Source of the DNA: an uncultured Bacteroidales bacterium | GTDB lineage: Bacteria > Bacteroidota > Bacteroidia > Bacteroidales > P3 | Direction of reading: 5' to 3' | Length of the DNA: 64,000 bases | Assembly (NCBI GenBank): GCA_905234695.1 | Contig: CAJOHZ010000002.1 | Span: 1 to 64,000, forward strand | Shown here: positions 53,041 through 63,368 of the stretch, piece by piece | Position numbering within the stretch: position 1 is the first letter of the stretch | How the letters are laid out: each line of letters opens with the position of its first letter | The notes under the pieces: model-generated | Seen by the model: the letters and a program-made list of their open reading frames with translations, nothing else | Databases searched by the model: none | Told to the model about the DNA's origin: nothing | Translations under genes and position numbers: made by a program

Positions 53041-54896
53041 TCGCTGGGATTGGCCTGGAAATAATCAATGATCACTCTTGCCTTCGCCGGTCCCACCACC
53101 TTGGCAAGGTCGGATTCTGTCTGTAAGCGTACCGCTTTTACCGACCCGAATTTTAGCAACAGGTTGCGGGCGGTAGTGTCGCCGATGCCTGGGATATCAG
53201 AGAGGCGAGTGCGGAACGTGCCTTTGCTACGCTTGTCTTTGTGGAAGGTGATGGCAAAACGGTGTACCTCGTTCTGCAACTGCTCCAGAAGGAGGAAGAG
53301 GGGATCGGTAGGTTTGAGTCCCACCACCTGGGGAGGAAATCCATATAGCAATTCGGAAGTGTGGTGCCGGTCATCCTTGGCCAATCCCGCAATAGGGATG
53401 TCGAGGTGCAGTCGGTCATACAGCACTTCTCGTGCCACCTCCATCTGTCCCTTACCTCCATCGACTACCAGCAGCTCTGGCAACGGCTGTCCCTCTTCTG
53501 AGAGACGTTTATAGCGCCGATAAATCACCTCTGCCATCGAAGCGTAGTCGTCTGGACCTTCGACAGTTTTGATATTGTATTTGCGGTATTCCTTGCGATT
53601 TGGGCGACCATTGGTGAAACGTACCATGGCAGCCACGGGATAGGCACCTTGAATGTTGGAGTTATCGAAACACTCGATATTGACAGGCAAAGCGGGCAAC
53701 TGCAAGGCTTTCTGTATACGTTCCAGAAGTTTGTCGTTGCGACGCACCGAGGCCGCCTCGTCAGGATCGACCAGCGCACGCTGATGGCGACATTGGATTT
53801 GATATGCCCGAACATTGCGCAGCGAGAGTTCCAACAACTGTAGCTTGTCACCCCGTGTGGGGACGGTCTGCCGCAGATACTCCTCAGGCAACTCCGTCAC
53901 CTTGAAGGGGAGGACTGCCTCGACAGCGGTGCTCTCGGTCTGCTCGTGCAAAGCCGGAACCACGGTGGCAAGAATCTCCTCGTCACTTTCGTCCAACTGC
54001 TTGCGGATTTCGTTGGAGAAACTGTAGATTATCCCGCCATGCTTAATGCGCATCATGTTGACATAGGCATACTTCTCATCGGAGAGTATGCTGTATACAT
54101 CTACGTCCTTAACATTGGTGTTGACTACCGTGGAGCGACTTTGATACTCCTCCAAAAGACGAATCTTACGTTTCATGCTGTCGGCCTCTTCGAACCGCAG
54201 CTCATCAGCCAGGGCCATCATCTGCCGCTTCATGTCGCCGAGAATATCATCGAAATCACCCTTGAGAATGCTTCGGATATTCTCGATGTCAGCCATATAC
54301 TCCTTCTGTGACTGGAGACCTGCACAGGGTGCCTTGCATAACCCCAACTGGTATTTCATGCAGGGGCGCGTCTTTCCCTGTTCCTTTTCCGACTCTCCCC
54401 ATTTGGGACGTGCGCCGCAAGTACGATAGGAGAAAAGTTGACGGATAATGTCTTGCAACTCACGCAGGATGCGCTGGTTGGGATAGGGTCCAAAATATTG
54501 TCCCTTGGTCTGTCGGTTGCGGGTGAAAAGGATGCGGGGGTAGGGTTCGTCGGTGATGCAGAGGTACGGATAGGTCTTGTCGTCCTTCAACATACTGTTG
54601 TAGCGCGGCTGGTAGTGCTTGATAAGGTTGTTCTCCAGTAGCAGGGCATCGACCTCGGTGGCCACCACTGTGACCCGTATGTCGTAGATATGTCGCACCA
54701 ACATACGAATCTTGGCGCTTTTGTCGTCGTAATGTGAGAAATAAGAGCTGACCCTTCGTTGAAGGTTGCGGGCTTTACCGACATAAATCACATTGCCCGC
54801 CTCATCGAGGTGCTGATAGACCCCCGGCGTCTCAGGAATAGTCTTGAGCCGCAAGGCAATACGGTCAATATGCCGGTTGATGCTCTTGTCTATCAT
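53037..54896 (-). CDS. uvrC: excinuclease ABC subunit C
   Basis: PETPGVYQHLDEAGNVIYVGKARNLQRRVSSYF (GIY-YIG); LVVDGGKGQMEVAREVL; C-terminal HhH. Confidence 0.97.
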   Translation of the reverse strand: MIDKSINRHIDRIALRLKTIPETPGVYQHLDEAGNVIYVGKARNLQRRVSSYFSHYDDKSAKIRMLVRHIYDIRVTVVATEVDALLLENNLIKHYQPRYNSMLKDDKTYPYLCITDEPYPRILFTRNRQTKGQYFGPYPNQRILRELQDIIRQLFSYRTCGARPKWGESEKEQGKTRPCMKYQLGLCKAPCAGLQSQKEYMADIENIRSILKGDFDDILGDMKRQMMALADELRFEEADSMKRKIRLLEEYQSRSTVVNTNVKDVDVYSILSDEKYAYVNMMRIKHGGIIYSFSNEIRKQLDESDEEILATVVPALHEQTESTAVEAVLPFKVTELPEEYLRQTVPTRGDKLQLLELSLRNVRAYQIQCRHQRALVDPDEAASVRRNDKLLERIQKALQLPALPVNIECFDNSNIQGAYPVAAMVRFTNGRPNRKEYRKYNIKTVEGPDDYASMAEVIYRRYKRLSEEGQPLPELLVVDGGKGQMEVAREVLYDRLHLDIPIAGLAKDDRHHTSELLYGFPPQVVGLKPTDPLFLLLEQLQNEVHRFAITFHKDKRSKGTFRTRLSDIPGIGDTTARNLLLKFGSVKAVRLQTESDLAKVVGPAKARVIIDYFQANPSD

Positions 54897-55387
54897 TTGG
54901 GGTATTCCAGCTCAGCCTTGTTGATGGTAAGCCTCAGTTCTTTGATACCCTTGATTTCGTATTTGCTGGTACGCTGGCCCAACGTCAGCGTATGCACGCC
55001 TTTGCTGTTAAAGAAATAATAGTCACGTACCGTCTGGTGGCACACCAGATAGCCCTCGTCGGTAAAGGTACCGAGGCAGTTGCCGTTGAGATTGCGCAAG
55101 GGAAGTGTGCTGAAAAGGGTTCTCTTCTCGTGGTCGGGGCTCTCCACCTCCAGCATCAGGGGGATGGAGGACTCCCGGTAGCGGGCGGTATCAACGGTGA
55201 CAAAGACCTCGATATTGAAACAGTCGTCCGTATTGGTCACGTTGACCATGAAATGTTCCGGCTCGAACCGCATCCAAGTGTCGTTGGCGAAGGTGCGCGA
55301 TTCATCGTGTAGTGGTTTCTGGCCACAGCCGGCACAAAGCAGCAATATCGCTGAGGCAAGTGCAAAAAGTTTTCGGTTGAGTATCAT
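54893..55387 (-). CDS. gldH: gliding motility lipoprotein GldH
   Basis: Lipobox LLLCAGCGQ; SRTFANDTWMRFEPEHFMVNVTNTDDCFNIEVFVTVD; overlaps uvrC and asd by 4 nt each. Confidence 0.82.
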   Translation of the reverse strand: MILNRKLFALASAILLLCAGCGQKPLHDESRTFANDTWMRFEPEHFMVNVTNTDDCFNIEVFVTVDTARYRESSIPLMLEVESPDHEKRTLFSTLPLRNLNGNCLGTFTDEGYLVCHQTVRDYYFFNSKGVHTLTLGQRTSKYEIKGIKELRLTINKAELEYPK

Positions 55388-56436
55388 ACGTGAGAGCGTT
55401 CTGTCAGTCGTTTGAGTATCTGTATGGCATTGGTGGCGGCACCTTTGCGCAGATTATCCGAAACACACCAAAGGTTGAGTGTGTTGGGCTGCGAGAAGTC
55501 GCGCCGCAGACGCCCCACATACACCGCGTCGGTATCTTCGGCCATCACCGGCATCGGATAACGGTTTTCATCGGGGTTGTCGCACAACACCACTCCCGGG
55601 GTTCCGGCAATCAGTCGACGCACCTCGTCGAGGTCATAGTCTTGCCGCAATTCCACGTTGACGGCCTCGCTGTGACCTCCCACCACTGGCACACGGGCTA
55701 CCGTGGAGGTAATCTGAATGGTGTCGTCGCCCAATATTTTACGAGTCTCGTTGACCAGCTTCAACTCCTCGGTAGTATATCCGTCGGGAGTGAAGTCGCC
55801 TCCGTGGGGGAAGAGGTTGCGGAATATCTGGTTGGGGTAGGCGGGCTGGTAGCTGTCGCCAAGTTCCGTCTGCATAGTCTCCCGCAGACGGGCGCTGGGC
55901 ACCTGATGGTCGGCGAAGTACCGCTCTTCGGACTCCAGTTGGCGGATGGCCTTGATGCCGGTACCGGTTACGCTCTGGTATGTTGAAATGACCAGTCTTC
56001 GGATGCCATAGCGGCGGTGCAGGCTGGAGATGGCCAATACCATTTGGATGGTGGAGCAGTTGGGGTTGGCGATAATGCGATGGTCGCTCCCTACGGCATC
56101 CATATTGATTTCCGGCACCACCAGCGGCACGTTGGGATCCATGCGCCAGCACGACGAGTTGTCAATCACCGTGCATCCAGTGGCGGCGAATAGCGGCGCA
56201 TATTGCCGCGAAGCGGAAGCTCCGGCGGAGAATACCGCATATTGGGGTTTGCGGGCGATGGCCTCTTCCACGCTGACCACCGTCAAATGGCGGCCAGCAA
56301 ATTCAATTTCCTTGCCGATGGACTTGGGCGAGGCGGCTGCAATGATGTCGCACCCTGCAAAGCCTTGCTCTTGCAACACTTGCAACATCTTTCCGCCCAC
56401 AAGTCCTGTGGCTCCTACAATGGCAATAGTAATCAT
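55384..56436 (-). CDS. asd: aspartate-semialdehyde dehydrogenase
   Basis: IAIVGATGLVGGKMLQVLQEQGF; NPNCSTIQMVLAISSLHRRYGI (active Cys); GGHSEAVNVEL. Confidence 0.96.
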   Translation of the reverse strand: MITIAIVGATGLVGGKMLQVLQEQGFAGCDIIAAASPKSIGKEIEFAGRHLTVVSVEEAIARKPQYAVFSAGASASRQYAPLFAATGCTVIDNSSCWRMDPNVPLVVPEINMDAVGSDHRIIANPNCSTIQMVLAISSLHRRYGIRRLVISTYQSVTGTGIKAIRQLESEERYFADHQVPSARLRETMQTELGDSYQPAYPNQIFRNLFPHGGDFTPDGYTTEELKLVNETRKILGDDTIQITSTVARVPVVGGHSEAVNVELRQDYDLDEVRRLIAGTPGVVLCDNPDENRYPMPVMAEDTDAVYVGRLRRDFSQPNTLNLWCVSDNLRKGAATNAIQILKRLTERSHV

Positions 56437-56444
56437 GAGTTTGT

Positions 56445-58804
56445 TTATCTAACGAGTGTGACGGTCCCGGTTGTCTCCTGAGTGACGTTTGGCTCCAACG
56501 AGTGGCGGTATCGCATCATGTAGACGTATGTCCCTTGCGGGCAGCGTCCGCCGTGAACGTCGGTGCCGTCCCAGTAGCCGTCAGGACCTTTGAAATAGTA
56601 TACTTGTTGACCCCTCCTGTCGAAAATCCACACCTGCACCTCGCTGACATTTCCTTTGAGGCTAGGGTAGAACCGGTTATTGTCGTTCCTGTCGGGGGTG
56701 AATACATTGGGCACAAAACTGGACACCTTGTGTAGCGGGATAACCACTGCAGCAGTGTCGTCGCACCCATAGTTGTTGTGTACCGCCAGCAGCACCCGCA
56801 TCGAATCCACACCGGTGAGCGGAAAATTGACATAGTGGTCTGCCCAGTGGAGGTGGTGCCGTCGGGCATCAGCCACTTGCGGCTGTCGTGCCCGTAGCTC
56901 TGGTCGGTGAGCTCGATGGTAAGGTCGTCGAGCGTGGCCACTTCGGGAGTGTGGGCGATAATGGCCTTCATCGGGATAAAGGTAAAATCAAGAGACACCG
57001 TACTGTCGCAGCCCCATGCGTTATGCAGCAAGATGGTGTCCTCTGCCCGAGTGGCGACGTTGGATGCATGGTATGTGGTGCCGTTTATCCAGGTATAGGG
57101 GGCGCAGTCGAGCACCGTGTCGACGGTGTAGCTGGGCGCGAAATTCATCAGATGAAGGTGCATGGTGCTGTCGCATTGCGTCTCCGAGGTGAAATGCCGA
57201 GAGTAGTCGCCGGGGTGGGAATAGTTCTGCCCACACCACGTATAACTGCCGCCTTGGCAGATGCCCATAGTGTCGTAATAATCGTAATTGGGGAACGTAC
57301 GTATCATCATACTGTCTATATGTCTGCAACCGTTCTTGAACTGTGCCGTGCAGAACATCCACACCGTGTCGATATGGTTGGGTGGCAGCGTACCCGCTTG
57401 GTTTCGGAGAATGACAGAGGTGAAGTTGTCGGTAAGGGCGGAAGCTGGCATCAATGTGCGGACTCCGTTATATTCTTTCTCGGCATACCATGTGCAGGAG
57501 TCGAGTGTCTGCTGTTGCGCAGGATAGATTAGATTGACCGACGAGGCCTGTCCTTCGCAGATACTGGAATTCTCGCTGTAAAGCTCACACGATGCCGCCG
57601 TATCCACCCCCACGATAATTGAGTCGATAAGGGTGTAGAAGTCGCCCGTGGCGCTCTCATATATCGTTTTCACAAGATACTTGGTCACACATGTCGGGGT
57701 GACGGAGACCTTCATCTTGTCCCGTTGCATATAGTAGCCGTTGGTATCCATCGGGTCAAACGAAAACTCCACCGTATCGTAGGGATGAGTTGGATTGCCG
57801 GGCCTCTCTATCAGCCGCCACCAGGTGACGTTCTTCTGGGTATCGCCTTGCGGTGTAAAGCGCCACGCACGCTGGTGGATGGAGGTGGTGAACGGGTTGA
57901 GCCCTTCGGGGGCGAAAAATCCCGGCTTGTTGGCCTCGATATAATACGTGGGGTCCGAGATATGCTGGTAATCGTGGTAGTGCGACTCCTGTGTGGTGCC
58001 CGTGGCGTTCTGTATGCCGATGATGCCCCTGGAGCCATTCCACGAAGTTGCCGGCATTCGGTCCGCCACATGCACCTCTATGATATTGGTACCCTCATAA
58101 ATGACAATCTGGTAGGTGCAGTTATGCGTCGACGAATCGGAACCGCTGTGGTCGAATTGCGGCACATGGTTCCAACTGAAGCAGATGTGACGACACGGAT
58201 AGTCCGAGGCGGGCGAAACCCCATAATAAATGCCTCGGGGCGCCGGCGCCGCAGGAGGGTAGGTGTCCTCATATACCCCGTAGATTGCATCTCGCATATA
58301 GGTCAGTGTGGGCGCGCCGCTGGTTCCGTTCGGCCACGGCAACCCCGCCGAGTATTGCCACGGACAGCCTTGGTTGCCAGCACCCTGCGTAAATGTCCCC
58401 AACCCGTTGGCGCCAATGGTGATTTGCGTCTTTCGGTAACCGAAAAAACAGAACGGGAAATTGATTGCTATCGTGGGACCGAAATCATCGTCGGTTCCGA
58501 TAGGCATCCGCGTGCCGAAGGTGAACGGCTCGGGCGGATTGTATGGTATCTCTTCCACAAGATAGGTGCCGTTGAAATGCTGCGTCGTCACAAACAAATC
58601 GGCATTCATGACAATCGTCTGCGAGCGGCAGTTCACCACGGTATCCCATCCATTGGCTCGGCACAAACGGGAACGAGTATGGTCCACACGCTCGTGAATC
58701 GTGATATTGGGGCATTGCGCGTGGGCCGTATATAGGCTGACAGCTAGAAATACAAAGGATGTGAATCGTCTCAGAAAACCATGGTCACTCATAAAACAGA
58801 ACAT
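56445..58804 (-). pseudogene. T9SS type B sorting-domain surface protein disrupted by a single-nucleotide frameshift
   Basis: ORF 56516..58804 (signal peptide, repeated PYTWINGTTY/ICQGGSYTWCGQNY modules) loses frame after WLMPDGTTSTG; ORF 56445..56876 carries SSFVPNVFTPDRNDNNRFYPSLKGNVSEVQVWIFDRRGQQVYYFKGPDGYWDGTDV. Confidence 0.85.
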
Positions 58805-58876
58805 GAAATCGTCTGCAAAAATACACTTTTTTATTGATATAACAATATATTGGGCATATTTTTTAATTTTTTCACA

Positions 58877-58897
58877 TTGTGACGGTTCTCGTCACAA
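58877..58897 (-). terminator. second hairpin (8-bp stem, 5-nt loop) adjacent to hppA terminator
   Basis: ttgtgacg-gttct-cgtcacaa. Confidence 0.5.
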
Positions 58898-58927
58898 AAA
58901 ATGGCCGCCCAACAAGGCGGCCATTTT
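58898..58927 (-). terminator. Rho-independent terminator downstream of hppA
   Basis: aaaatggccgcc-caacaa-ggcggccatttt, 12-bp perfect stem, T-rich tail on minus strand. Confidence 0.85.
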
Positions 58928-58954
58928 CATGATTATTGCAGTTGTTCCTCCGTT

Positions 58955-61432
58955 TTACTTGATGCGCATCCTGTAGAACGAACGGTACACAAAGTACAGC
59001 GCAATCAGCAGGAACGCAATGCCCACATACGGGGCATACGTATGGAAACCGTCACTGATGGCAATCTCCATCGCAAGAACTCCAAACAGGGTGGTGAACT
59101 TGATGATGGGGTTGAGCGATACCGACGAGGTGTCCTTGAATGGGTCACCCACCGTGTCGCCTACCACACTGGCGTCGTGCAGCGGCGTTCCTTTGGCCTG
59201 CATATCCACCTCAACCACCTTCTTCGCATTGTCCCATGCACCTCCCGCGTTGGCCATAAACACCGCCTGGAACAATCCGAACACTGCAATGCTGATAAGG
59301 TAGCTGATAAAGAGGCAAACAGGGGCGTTATTGAGGGTCTCGCCTTCACCCGTCGGGGCCGAGAGGCAGGCAAACGCCAGCGCAAAGCAGAAGATGGCAA
59401 TAAAGATATTGATCATGCCGCGCTGCGCATAGTTCGTGCATATCTTCACCACCTCCTGGCTCTTGGCCGTATCGGCCTTCTTCGGAGCGTTGGTGTCCAG
59501 CTTGATATTCTCCTTGATATACTCCACAGCCCGGTTGGCGCCCGTCGTCACGGCCTGCATTGAGGCACCCGTGAACCAGTAAATCACGCAGCCGCCGAGG
59601 ATGAAGCCCAGGATGCTGTACGGGTTGAGCAAATTCAGAACCGTCTCGGGCTCTATGCCGAGTTTCTCCTGAATCATGAGGATAAGGCTGAAAATCATCG
59701 TTGTCGCGCCCACCACGGCAGTGCCTATCAGCACCGGCTTCGCAGTGGCCTTGAAGGTATTGCCCGCTCCGTCGTTGGCTTCGAGGTAATACTTGGCTTT
59801 CTCGAAATCAGGCGTGAAACCGAACTCCTCCTTCACCTCTCGCGTGGTCTTCTCCACATCGTCCTCTATAAGCGAAAGCTCGTAAACACTTTGGGCGTTG
59901 TCGGTCACAGGCCCATAGCTGTCCACCGCGATGGTCACAGGACCCATACCCAGCATTCCAAAGGCCACCAGGCCGAAGGCGAAGATACTGTAGTAGCTCC
60001 CGAACACATCGCCGATGCCGAACGCCGTCGAAGCAATGTAGGCCACAATCATCAGCACAAAGAAGACGATGCCAGTCCAGAAACCGCCGAAGTTGCCCGC
60101 CACAAGTCCGCTGAGGATATTGAGCGATGCTCCGCCCTGTTCCGAAGCCTTCACAACTTCGTTCACATGCTTCGAAGTGGGGGAGGTGAACAGCTTCGTG
60201 AACTCGGGGATAAGTGCTGCACCCAGCGTTCCACAGCTGATAATGACCGAGAGCGCCAGCCACAGATTCGGCACAATCGAGTTAACCTCCTCCGTGTTAA
60301 GGATAAAGTGGCTAGCCAGGAAAGTTCCCAGTATGCTGATGATGGAGGTAATCCACACCAACGAGGTCAACGGCTTCTCGAAATTGATGTCGTCTGCCTT
60401 GCTGTACCGTGCTTTCGCCAGGACTCCATTGATATAATACGACAGCACCGAAGCCACGATGCCGAGAATACGCATCACAAATATCCACACCAGCAGCTTC
60501 ACCTGCACCGACGACGCAATTGCCGTCGCGGCTTCAAGGTCGCCGCCACACCGCTCCATAAACAGGTCCGGACGAATCGCCAACAGGATGAAACTCACCA
60601 ACGCCACGCCCGTCACACCGTACGTCTCGAAACCGTCAGCGGTAGGTCCAATGCTGTCACCGGCATTGTCGCCCGTGCAGTCGGCAATGACACCAGGGTT
60701 GCGCGGGTCGTCCTCACCAATCTTGAAGACCACCTTCATCAAATCGCTTCCGATATCGGCAATCTTCGTGAAGATACCGCCCGCAATGCGCAACGCACTC
60801 GCGCCCAAGCTCTCGCCGATGGCAAAGCCGATAAAACAGCTCCCCGCCAAGTCTCCCATAAAGAGCAATATCACAAGCATCAGCACTAATTCAATACAAA
60901 TCAGCACAATGCCGATACTCATACCCGCCCGCAAAGGAATATTCAGCAGGTCGAGCGGTTTGCGACGGAGCGAGGCAAAAGCCATACGGGCATTGGCATA
61001 CGTGTTCATTCTCACACCAAACCATGCCACACCGTAGGAACCCAGGATACCGACAACCGTCCAACCGAGAATCAGGCAAACCGAGCCAAACGGCATACCC
61101 GACAGCACACCGAAATACAACGCGATGGCCGCTCCGATAAAGACGAAAAGCACCACTAAAAACTTCCCTTGCTGTCTGAGATATGTGGAACAGGTCTTGA
61201 AGATTACGTTTCCTATCTCAAGCATTGATTGATGAGCCTTCAGCCTGCGGACCTTCGCAAACTGAAGCAACCCGAACAGCAGTCCCACGGCCACAATCAA
61301 AAATCCCCAATAAAGTATTCGCGTGTCGGGTTGCGAGGCAAATCCTTCGGGCATCTTCAGGTCGGCTTCCCCGCCTGCAAACGCCAAAACAGGCGCCATA
61401 AAAATGGCTAGCAATAAAATTAACTTCTTCAT
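58955..61432 (-). CDS. hppA: membrane-bound sodium/proton-translocating pyrophosphatase
   Basis: ADVGADLMKV-like region reads IADIGSDLMKVVFKIGEDDPRNPGVIADCTGDNAGDSIGPTADGFETYG; DTVGDPFKDTSSVSLNPIIKF; ATG at 61432. Confidence 0.97.
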   Translation of the reverse strand: MKKLILLLAIFMAPVLAFAGGEADLKMPEGFASQPDTRILYWGFLIVAVGLLFGLLQFAKVRRLKAHQSMLEIGNVIFKTCSTYLRQQGKFLVVLFVFIGAAIALYFGVLSGMPFGSVCLILGWTVVGILGSYGVAWFGVRMNTYANARMAFASLRRKPLDLLNIPLRAGMSIGIVLICIELVLMLVILLFMGDLAGSCFIGFAIGESLGASALRIAGGIFTKIADIGSDLMKVVFKIGEDDPRNPGVIADCTGDNAGDSIGPTADGFETYGVTGVALVSFILLAIRPDLFMERCGGDLEAATAIASSVQVKLLVWIFVMRILGIVASVLSYYINGVLAKARYSKADDINFEKPLTSLVWITSIISILGTFLASHFILNTEEVNSIVPNLWLALSVIISCGTLGAALIPEFTKLFTSPTSKHVNEVVKASEQGGASLNILSGLVAGNFGGFWTGIVFFVLMIVAYIASTAFGIGDVFGSYYSIFAFGLVAFGMLGMGPVTIAVDSYGPVTDNAQSVYELSLIEDDVEKTTREVKEEFGFTPDFEKAKYYLEANDGAGNTFKATAKPVLIGTAVVGATTMIFSLILMIQEKLGIEPETVLNLLNPYSILGFILGGCVIYWFTGASMQAVTTGANRAVEYIKENIKLDTNAPKKADTAKSQEVVKICTNYAQRGMINIFIAIFCFALAFACLSAPTGEGETLNNAPVCLFISYLISIAVFGLFQAVFMANAGGAWDNAKKVVEVDMQAKGTPLHDASVVGDTVGDPFKDTSSVSLNPIIKFTTLFGVLAMEIAISDGFHTYAPYVGIAFLLIALYFVYRSFYRMRIK

Positions 61433-61474
61433 ACACAGAGTGTTTACAAGATAAGTGCAGTTGATTAAGATTTG

Positions 61475-61482
61475 CAAATATA
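61475..61482 (-). promoter_or_regulatory. -7 element TATATTTG upstream of hppA
   Basis: CAAATATA on +, about 43 nt upstream of ATG 61432. Confidence 0.45.
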
Positions 61483-61513
61483 GTACTTATTTATGGAATA
61501 CGAAAAAAAATCG

Positions 61514-61521
61514 TATCTTTG
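61514..61521 (+). promoter_or_regulatory. -7 element TATCTTTG upstream of argS
   Basis: TATCTTTG 47 nt upstream of ATG 61568. Confidence 0.5.
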
Positions 61522-61567
61522 CATTTTCAAAAAATACAACAAACCCTTTTATATCCCTCATTGAGAA

Positions 61568-63361
61568 ATGATAGAGAAGAAGCTCCAACAAGCTGTTGCC
61601 ACTGCACTGAAGAATCTGTACGGTATAGAAGCCGCTCCTGAGACGGTGACCCTGCAGACCACCAAGAAAGAATTTAACGGAGACTATACCGTTGTGGTGT
61701 TCCCCTATGTGAAACAGGCCCGCAAGAGTCCCGAACAGGTTGGAAACGACCTCGGGGCCGCCGTCATACAAATGGTGGAGGAAGTGTCCGACTTCAACGT
61801 CATCAAGGGCTTTTTGAACTTCTCCGTCGCCGACAGCTACTGGATGCAGTTTGTCGCCGAAAGGGTAGGGGACACGGCGTATGGCCTGACGAATGCCGCC
61901 CCCGACGCAAAGCCGGTCGTGGTGGAATATTCGTCTCCCAACACCAACAAACCTCTGCACCTCGGCCATATCCGCAACAACCTGTTAGGCTGGTCGGTAA
62001 GCGAACTGTTGGCCGCCAACGGCGCCAACGTCAAGAAGGTCAACCTGGTCAACGACCGTGGCATCCATATCTGCAAATCCATGCTGGCATGGCTGCGTTA
62101 CGGAAACGGCGAGACCCCTGAAAGCAGCGGCATGAAAGGCGACCATCTGGTGGGGAAATACTACGTGGAATTCGACAAACATTATAAGGAAGAGGTGTCG
62201 GCACTGGTGAAGGAGGGCATGGAAGAGGAAGAGGCAAAGAAACAGGCCCCGCTGATGCTCGAAGCCCAGCAGATGCTCAAACGTTGGGAAGAGGGCGATA
62301 AGGAAATCCGCGACCTTTGGAGCAAGATGAACGGCTGGGTCTATGCCGGCTTCGACGAGACCTACCGCCGTTTGGGGGTGGGGTTCGATAAAATCTACTA
62401 CGAATCCAATACCTATCTGCTCGGTAAAGAGTTGGTACAGAAAGGGCTTGATTTGGGTGTCCTCTTCCGCAAAGAGGACGGCTCTGTATGGTGCGACCTC
62501 ACCGGCGACGGCCTCGACCAAAAACTCCTGCTGCGCAGGGACGGCACATCGGTATACATGACCCAAGACTTGGGCACGGCACTGCTGCGTCACAACGACT
62601 TCGGCGCGGAACAACTGATATATGTTGTGGGTAACGAGCAAGACTATCACTTCAAAGTGCTGAAACTCATCCTTGGGAAACTGGGATTCGACTGGGCCGA
62701 CAAAGTCTACCACCTCTCGTATGGCATGGTGGAACTGCCCAACGGCAAGATGAAGAGCCGCGAGGGCACCGTGGTCGACGCCGACGACCTCATCACAGAG
62801 ATGGAAGCCACCGCCGAAGAGATGTGCCGCGAACACGGAAAGAACGACGACCTAACAGAAGATCAGCGCAGAGAGCTATACCACATCCTGGCTTTGGGCG
62901 CACTCAAATACTTCATTCTGAAAGTAGACCCCGCCAAGAATATGCTCTTCAACCCCGCCGAGAGCATCGACTTCAACGGCAACACAGGTCCCTTCATCCA
63001 GTACACCTATGCCCGTATCCGCAGCATCGTCCGGAAAGCCGAGGAACAATGTATTACCCTGAGCGACAAATTGAATATCTCCAACCACAGCCTGGACGAT
63101 AAAGAGCGTGCGGTCATCAAATGCCTCCACGACCTGCCCGGCACCATTGCCACGGCGGCCGAGAATTTCAGTCCCGCCATGGTGGCCAACTACGCCTACG
63201 ATTTGGCCAAGAACTTCAACAGTTTCTATCAGGATACCCCCATCCTTCGCGAAGAGAATGCCGACATCAAGGCATTCCGCGTACAGTTGTGCGCCGTCGT
63301 TGCCCAGGCTCTCTACAACACAATGAAGATATTAGGCATCCAATTACCTGAAAGAATGTAA
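61568..63361 (+). CDS. argS: arginine--tRNA ligase
   Basis: VVEYSSPNTNKPLHLGHIRNNLLGWSVSELL; KMKSREGTVVDADDL; DALR-type C-terminus. Confidence 0.97.
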   Translation: MIEKKLQQAVATALKNLYGIEAAPETVTLQTTKKEFNGDYTVVVFPYVKQARKSPEQVGNDLGAAVIQMVEEVSDFNVIKGFLNFSVADSYWMQFVAERVGDTAYGLTNAAPDAKPVVVEYSSPNTNKPLHLGHIRNNLLGWSVSELLAANGANVKKVNLVNDRGIHICKSMLAWLRYGNGETPESSGMKGDHLVGKYYVEFDKHYKEEVSALVKEGMEEEEAKKQAPLMLEAQQMLKRWEEGDKEIRDLWSKMNGWVYAGFDETYRRLGVGFDKIYYESNTYLLGKELVQKGLDLGVLFRKEDGSVWCDLTGDGLDQKLLLRRDGTSVYMTQDLGTALLRHNDFGAEQLIYVVGNEQDYHFKVLKLILGKLGFDWADKVYHLSYGMVELPNGKMKSREGTVVDADDLITEMEATAEEMCREHGKNDDLTEDQRRELYHILALGALKYFILKVDPAKNMLFNPAESIDFNGNTGPFIQYTYARIRSIVRKAEEQCITLSDKLNISNHSLDDKERAVIKCLHDLPGTIATAAENFSPAMVANYAYDLAKNFNSFYQDTPILREENADIKAFRVQLCAVVAQALYNTMKILGIQLPERM

Positions 63362-63368
63362 TCTACCG

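Noticed and set aside
57725-58735. 336-aa plus-strand ORF opposite the frameshifted T9SS gene
   Set aside because: Arginine-rich shadow of a clear Cys-rich adhesin; no motif.
59891-60889. 332-aa plus-strand ORF opposite hppA
   Set aside because: Shadow ORF, H/R/Q-rich, no plausible fold.
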